A stretch of 64,000 nt of DNA from Trichopria drosophilae (taxonomy: Eukaryota; Arthropoda; Insecta; Hymenoptera; Diapriidae): NCBI GenBank assembly GCA_030407085.1, contig CM059585.1, positions 13,819,001-13,883,000 of the forward strand, read 5' to 3'. The notes beneath the pieces were generated by a model. It saw only the letters and a list, made by a program, of their open reading frames with translations, was not told where the DNA came from and ran no database searches. Of this stretch, positions 58,370 through 64,000 are shown piece after piece (within the stretch, counting starts at the first letter, position 1; each line of letters opens with the position of its first letter). A program made the translations under genes and the position numbers.

Positions 58370-61300
58370 AGATATCACATACAAATATTAATGTGATTAC
58401 CACTTCTTAACATTTATTAATTTATTAAATGATAATCACATAGTGTTAGAATAAAATAAACAAAGTTCATGTGGTGTGTGTCATGTGATGTTAACTATGA
58501 GATTGGTTACTAGTGACATCTATTTTATGGTCATGTGGTGCAATAATTGCTAATTTGTTAAAAATAATTTTATGTTATCGAATTCATTTGAATCGTCGTA
58601 AAATAAAAGTTATAAAATGAAAATTTTATAAGCAAAAAACATGTGATTCTATGTGATAAACCCTTTTTTCAAAATATCTCATTATATCAATTGTTCTGAT
58701 GACGTTCTATTACTCTTCTTTTCAAATAATTGGATATTTATTCTTCTATCGTCGACATCATAACTGATTTATCTGAATAAGATATTATATAGAAATGTTC
58801 ATGAGTTGTAGCATGAAATAATTTGTTCGAAGTTTACTTCATCAAATAATTTTTTAAACACGAAATAACATTCATAACATGAATTTTTTTAAAATTGAAT
58901 ACATGTGATTGCATGTGATGTCATCCTCAGTTTGTCAAAGAATCACATAATATCACATGTTCTCATAAATTTTCAACACTCTGTTTGTAGAGTAATATAA
59001 TAATAACATGAAATAGTTTGTTCTATATAACATTACATTATCAAATTATCTTTTAAGCGCTAAGTAACATTTAGTACATAACATTTTTCAAAACAGAACA
59101 TGTATGATTCTATGTGATATACTCTTTTTTTACAAAATATCATATGCCATCAAATGTTCTTATGACTCTTTAATACTGTTTGTCTAGAAAAATCGATACT
59201 TATTCTTCTTTTATCGGCATCAGAACTTATTTATCTCAATAAGATATCACATAGATGTTTATGAGATGTAACATGAAATAATTTGTTCGATATAAAATGA
59301 GTTTAGCAAATTATCTTTTGAACACGAAATAACGTTCATCACATGAATATTTTCAATACTGAATACATGTGATTGCATGTGATGTCATCCTTAGTCTGGC
59401 AAATTATCACATAATATCATATTCTTGTAACTTTTAACATTCTTTTTGGGGAGGAATCACCAAGCATAATGCAATAATCTCTGTTTTATTTAGTGTTCAT
59501 GAGGCATCACATAGAAATGTTCATGAAATATAACATGAAATAATTTGTTCTTTAAGTATCTTTTAATCACTAAATAACATTCATCGTGTGACATTGTTCA
59601 ACACGGAACGTGTATGATTTTATGTGATACACCCTGGTTTTCTTGAAATATCACACAATACCAAATGTTCCTATGATTTTTTTGTATGCTTATTCTAGAA
59701 AGATATATTTTATTCTGCTATTGTCGACAGCATAACTTATTTATCTGAATGATATATTACATAGAAACATTCATGAGATGTAGCTTGAAATAATTTGTTC
59801 GTTATAAAATTACTTTATCAAATTATCTTTTAAATACAAATAACGTACATCACATGAAATTTTGTAATGCAGAACACGTGTGATTACATGTGATGCCCCC
59901 TTTTTTCTTAAAATATCACATAATACCATATGTTCTCTTGACCTTTTAATACTGCTTGTCTAGAACTAACTTATTAAGAAACGTACATATTCTTCTTCTA
60001 TCGACAGCACAATGTGTTTATCTCTATGAGATATCACGTAGAAATAAAACATGACTTATTCGTTACATATAATAATACGTTATTAAATTAACCGTGAAAG
60101 TAACACCAAATAACATTAACACGTGACATTTTTCCAAACTAATTAATGTGATTGCTTGTGATGTCATCCACAATTTTTCATAGTGTCACATAATATCACA
60201 TATTCTTGTAACTTTTTAATACTCTTTTTGTAGGGAAATGAAAGAGCAGAATATGTAAATATCTGTTTTACTTGATATTCATGAGATACATCGTTCATTC
60301 TCAATAATTCACATAACTGTCTTTCCATTATCTCATAAGTATAATGTAATTATTACGTTTAATTCAATTCTAGTTAGAAATGCGTAATGTCTCGTATGTT
60401 ACAAATACCTACGCGTAATTCACATAATTCATATATTTAATATTACCATGATTTCTACATACATATTTATACCATACATTCTGTCACACTTATATTAATA
60501 CTTACGAGATCCTGTGATGGCAGTTATGAGAATTCTTTGGAATGAACGATGTATCCATACATTATATTCCATTATTACTCTACAAAAAGAGTGTTGAAAA
60601 TTTACGAGCACATGTGATATGTGATCCTTTGACAAACTGAGGATGACATCTCATGCAATGACATGGGCTCAGTTTTGAAAAAGTTCATGTGATGAATTAT
60701 ATTTCGGGTTTAAAAAATGATTTGATGAAGTAACCCAACGGGCACGAACGACCCAAATGTTGCTAAAACGTTTTTAGAATGTTCCATAAACGTTCCTAAA
60801 ACGTTAAATATCTGCAACATGGATGAAACGTTTATAAAACGTTCCGTAAACGTTGCAGACATTTAACGTTTTAGGAACGTTTCTGGAACGTTCTAAAAAC
60901 GTTTTAGAAACATTCGGGACGTTCGTGCCCGTTGGGAAGGTTCCAACAAATTATTTCATGGTACATCTCAGGAATATTTCTATATATCTCATTCAAAGAA
61001 ATAACTTATTTCGACGTATGTATATATTCTTCTATAAGAATAAATATCCAATTATTTTAAAAGAAGAGTATTAGAACGTCCTCAGAACATTTGATATTAT
61101 GTGACATTTTGAAAAAGGGCATATCACATAGAATCACATGTTTCCTGCTTAGAAAATTTGCATTTTATCAGTTTTATTTTACGTTTCAAAAGCAATTCGA
61201 TAATGTAAAATTATTTTCAACAAATTAGTAAGTATTTCATCACATGACCATAAAATAGTAAATGTGACTAGTAACCAATCTCAAGCGACATGTTAACATC

Positions 61301-61440
61301 ACATGACACATGTCACATGAACGTTATTGATTTGAAATGCATCGACAGCTATATGAATTGCAAACTGATGTTAGAGCATTATGTGATTATCGCATAACCC
61401 TTAATTTACATTGTAGCATAGATTTCTCCCACTTTTTTAT
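58370..61440. repeat. Large inverted repeat built of ATCACATG/CATGTGAT monomers
   Basis: 58440-58760 is the reverse complement of about 61020-61330 (shared blocks include CATGTGATTCTATGTGAT, AAATAATTGGATATTTATTC and GAGATTGGTTACTAGT). 58790-59010 pairs with about 60560-61000. The left arm also holds tandem monomers of ~200-270 bp in which ACATGTGATTCTATGTGAT (58638, 59103, 59607) alternates with ACATGTGATTGCATGTGATG (58901, 59371, 59876, 60137). The right arm has only one of each, reversed, so the arms are unequal. A 203 bp element (60734-60936) has inserted in the right arm. Confidence 0.85.
60734..60936. mobile_element. 203 bp CCCAACGGGCACGAACG inverted-repeat element
   Basis: The left and right ends are inverted copies of CCCAACGGGCACGAACG, matching at 20 of the first 21 positions. 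The interior is a string of AACGTTTT, AAAACGTT and AACGTTCC words, so nearly every part can pair with another. Comparison with the uninterrupted partner arm (about 58830-58850) places the insertion between GATGAAGTAA and AAGGTTCC. That suggests a 2 bp AA duplication or none. No protein. Confidence 0.9.
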
Positions 61441-61680
61441 TTTTGTAAATTATTTTTTAAAAATTAGTATATACTTCATCACATAACCATAAAATAGTAA
61501 ATATGACTAGTATTCAAATTCATGCGACATGTTAACACCACATGACACATGTCACATAAACGTTATTTATTTGGAATTCATCATCAGCCACATGAATTTC
61601 AAATTGATGTTAGATCGTTATGTGATGATCACATAACCCTTAATTTACATTGTAGCATAGATTTCTCCCACTTTTTTTAT
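61201..61680. repeat. Tandem duplication, ~239 bp unit
   Basis: ACCATAAAATAGTAAATGTG near 61248 recurs near 61487, and TTAATTTACATTGTAGCATA at 61401 recurs at 61640, both 239 bp apart. It overlaps the right end of the large inverted repeat. Confidence 0.88.
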
Positions 61681-62199
61681 TCGTGGATCCTCTTATGGCG
61701 AATTTGCTATCGCCACGACGGATATCAGCATTCGGCGTACCAGTAAAGCATCCTCCTTAGTAAATTACCCATCGTAAAACGACTCGTTCCACATACAGAG
61801 GTCGATCGCTGCTCGCGTTCCTGGCTTATCTCGGCGGCATGCCGCTCACATTAGAAAAAAGCAGGCAATTATCAAAGAACTCGCCGGCGGACCTTGCGCC
61901 AAGTCCACTTGCGTTGTGCATCGACTTTGTTCAAGGCCAAAGCCGCAGCTTAGTCTGGCGTTCATTCAAGCACGATGATCGCTTATCCAAGCGCAACCTA
62001 GATTTCGCTTACGCACGTATATACTTACGAGCCCCTCTTATCTTGGCGCGTGTCTTTTTTAATGGGCCAAGATTCAATGATGAAATTCGGTGTTCCGGTC
62101 GTCAATGAGTCCAAAGTTTGCTGTTTCCGAGAAGCAGAATCATATTTGTCCATTTGAGTGCCTTTTTTTAATGGGAATTCAAAAAGTCTTGGAATGATT
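61681..62199. other. CpG-bearing single-copy-looking insert between two CATGTGAT arrays
   Basis: About 500 bp of distinct composition with few repeats. An 89-codon frame (61839-62108) is not recognised. It could be unique host DNA separating the two arrays, or the middle of a larger element. Confidence 0.4.
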
Positions 62200-64000
62200 G
62201 ACGGGATCACTTAATTGTCACATGTTATTCTAAAATTTCATACTTTAGTTTGGATTATCATGAAGTCTTCCATGTGATTCTCATAAAATAAAAAATGAAT
62301 AACATTCATGAGAGTCTGGTCTCATCACGCGGTGAAGTATGGCCTCAGATAGTAAAATGTGACCATCACATGATAGTTATTGATGCCATTGTCATCGTTC
62401 AACCGAACACCATTCATGAGATTCCAATCTCATAATGCAGCAAGGTATGTCCTCAGGCAGTAAAATATAATCATCACAATATGGTGAATACGTTATTAAC
62501 TTGTACGAGACCTCATAATTTTTCCTACATCTCATGCTTTACTTGGAATTGTTACAAATTTGTCCATGTGATTCTTATAAAATATAAAAAAAACAACTTC
62601 TACGCTATCTTAGGCCATACTTCACGTCCGCATGAGACAAAAACCACTTAAATGACGTTCGTTTCATATTTTATGAAGATTACTTGGACAAATATGTGGA
62701 CATTCTATGTAAAGACGTGATTTGGAAAAATTATGAGGTCTCATACAAGTTAATAACATGACCATAGTGTGATTATCACATTTTACTGTCTGAGGACAAA
62801 CTTTGCTGTATTATGAAATTGGAATCGCATGAATGGTAATTCGGTTTTTATTGTCTCAGAATCACATGGAAAAAGATAATCCATGATAATCCAAAGTACA
62901 GGATAAGATTTTCGAAGACGAGGTCTCATGGGATAATGATACTGCTCATTATGTGACTGTCACATTTTATTATCTGTGGACCTACTTTGCTGCATGCTGT
63001 TATTAGTTTTTTGTTTTATGAGAATCACATTGGAAAACTGATGAAAATTCAAAGCAACGCATGGGAGTTAGGGAAGAATTATGAGGTCTTCTACGAGATA
63101 ATGACCTCATAATCGCCATGTGATTATCACATTTTATTATTTGTGGACAAGCAAATCTGTGATGTGAGATGGAAATATCCTAAAAGTTTGTTTTGTATTT
63201 TATAAGAATTGTATACAGAAATTTCTGAAAATTCAAATCAAAGCATGACCGTTTAGATGAAGCATCAGGTCTTTTATGAGGTAACGACCTCATAATCGCC
63301 ATTTTATTGACATGTTGTAGTAGCTGTATACAATCTATTCTACGTAGTGAGATAAAAATAACCTACATGTTTATTTTGTATTATATGAGAATCACATGGA
63401 AAATGTGTGATAATCCAAAATAAAATATGAGATCTGAGTAGACGAAATCTCTTATTGAATAATGACGTGGATCACTATATGATTGTGCAATGTGGGGACC
63501 GTTTTCGTGATGATGCAGGAATATTTTTTTGATTTTATGAGAATCACATGGGAAATGTTGTGAATATTCAAAGTAAATCATCAGTATTGAAAAGAATTAT
63601 AAGGTCTCTTGTGAGATAATGACGTTTTTATTACCATGTGAGTATCACATTTTACTATTTATGGACATGTCATCATGTGAATGATTGGGCAATCACCTAA
63701 ATGTTGTTAGTTTTATATTTTATACGAATCTCATGGAGAGTTTTGTGAAAATTCAATGTAAATCATTAGATTTGCGAAAATGAAATCTTCTTAGGTGATA
63801 ATGACGTAAGGATCATTACGTGATTATCACATTTTACTGAGGAGTCGCCAAGTTATTTTTCGTTAATAATTTATTAAAATCGTAATTTTCTATTGTGAAA
63901 ATTCGAATTATACGTGAGATAATAGAGTTGTCAAATCATAAATCTCATTTTTTAAAAGTTTATTTTAAATCTCAGTATAATGATAATGATCACATCCATT
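62200..64000. repeat. ~172 bp tandem array of ATCACATTTTA units, inverted near 62640
   Basis: GTGATTATCACATTTTACT or variants lie near 62769, 62957, 63121, 63640 and 63818, with worn copies between, giving periods of about 163-188 bp. Each unit also has GAGAATCACATGGAAAA, a TCCAAAGTAA-like phrase and AGGTCTCATNNGATAATGA. To the left of about 62640 the same phrases are in reverse (AGTAAAATGTGACCATCACA at 62350, AGTAAAATATAATCATCAC at 62459). The array continues past the end of the window. Confidence 0.85.

Overview
This window looks like a gene-poor stretch of an animal nuclear genome, most likely an insect. The evidence is its AT-rich background, the absence of any long open frame, a non-LTR retroelement tail ending in CCTAACCTAAC, and many TA- and TTAA-flanked miniature transposons. 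Hymenoptera is a guess from the general look (AT-rich with CpG-bearing islands, and many dispersed repeats carrying the word GGCGGATCC). I found no protein-coding gene, rRNA, tRNA, CRISPR array or operon that I can support. The longest open frames are under 140 codons and almost all lie in low-complexity or inverted-repeat DNA. The only recognisable protein is the C-terminal end of a dead non-LTR retrotransposon (5959-6183).

Layout. 1-3040: AT-rich non-coding DNA. 3041-4920: a degenerate ~215 bp satellite with alternating A/B monomers. 5851-6425: a truncated retroelement between two ~100 bp direct repeats. 9890-12790: an array built on the word AATATT, holding a fold-back element (10706-11037) and a solo LTR with a perfect 5 bp target duplication (11129-11538). 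12796-14670: retroelement tail, inverted-repeat elements and a pogo-like MITE. 16565-16945: an array of AACCAAACGGTTT-like words. 18086-19190: a 97 bp tandem repeat, then a ~600 bp fold-back element. 19880-22925: GGCGGATCC repeats, a pogo-like MITE, an inverted-repeat element and a TTAA-flanked piggyBac-like element. 23930-26420: a pyrimidine-strand array. 29736-30862 and 32370-33313: two ~1 kb near-palindromes; an unoccupied copy of the second one's insertion site survives next to it. 33600-48900: mostly unassigned DNA with GGCGGATCC repeats, GGTACC blocks and MITEs. 48945-49834: a duplicated segment with two MITEs. 50340-52440: a 117 bp satellite rich in ACGTTT words. 53600-55608: MITE copies and nested inverted-repeat elements. 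58370-64000: two large arrays of CATGTGAT-type words arranged as long inverted repeats.

Two things stand out. First, at least seven separate arrays are each dominated by a different short, nearly self-complementary word (AATATT, GGAATATTCC, AACCGGTT, GGTACC, AAACGTTT, AGATATCT, ATCACATG). Second, non-autonomous elements with long inverted arms are very dense, and several keep readable insertion footprints. The sequence supports a nested history of fold-back elements and of satellites seeded from them. It does not show a gene system acting together.
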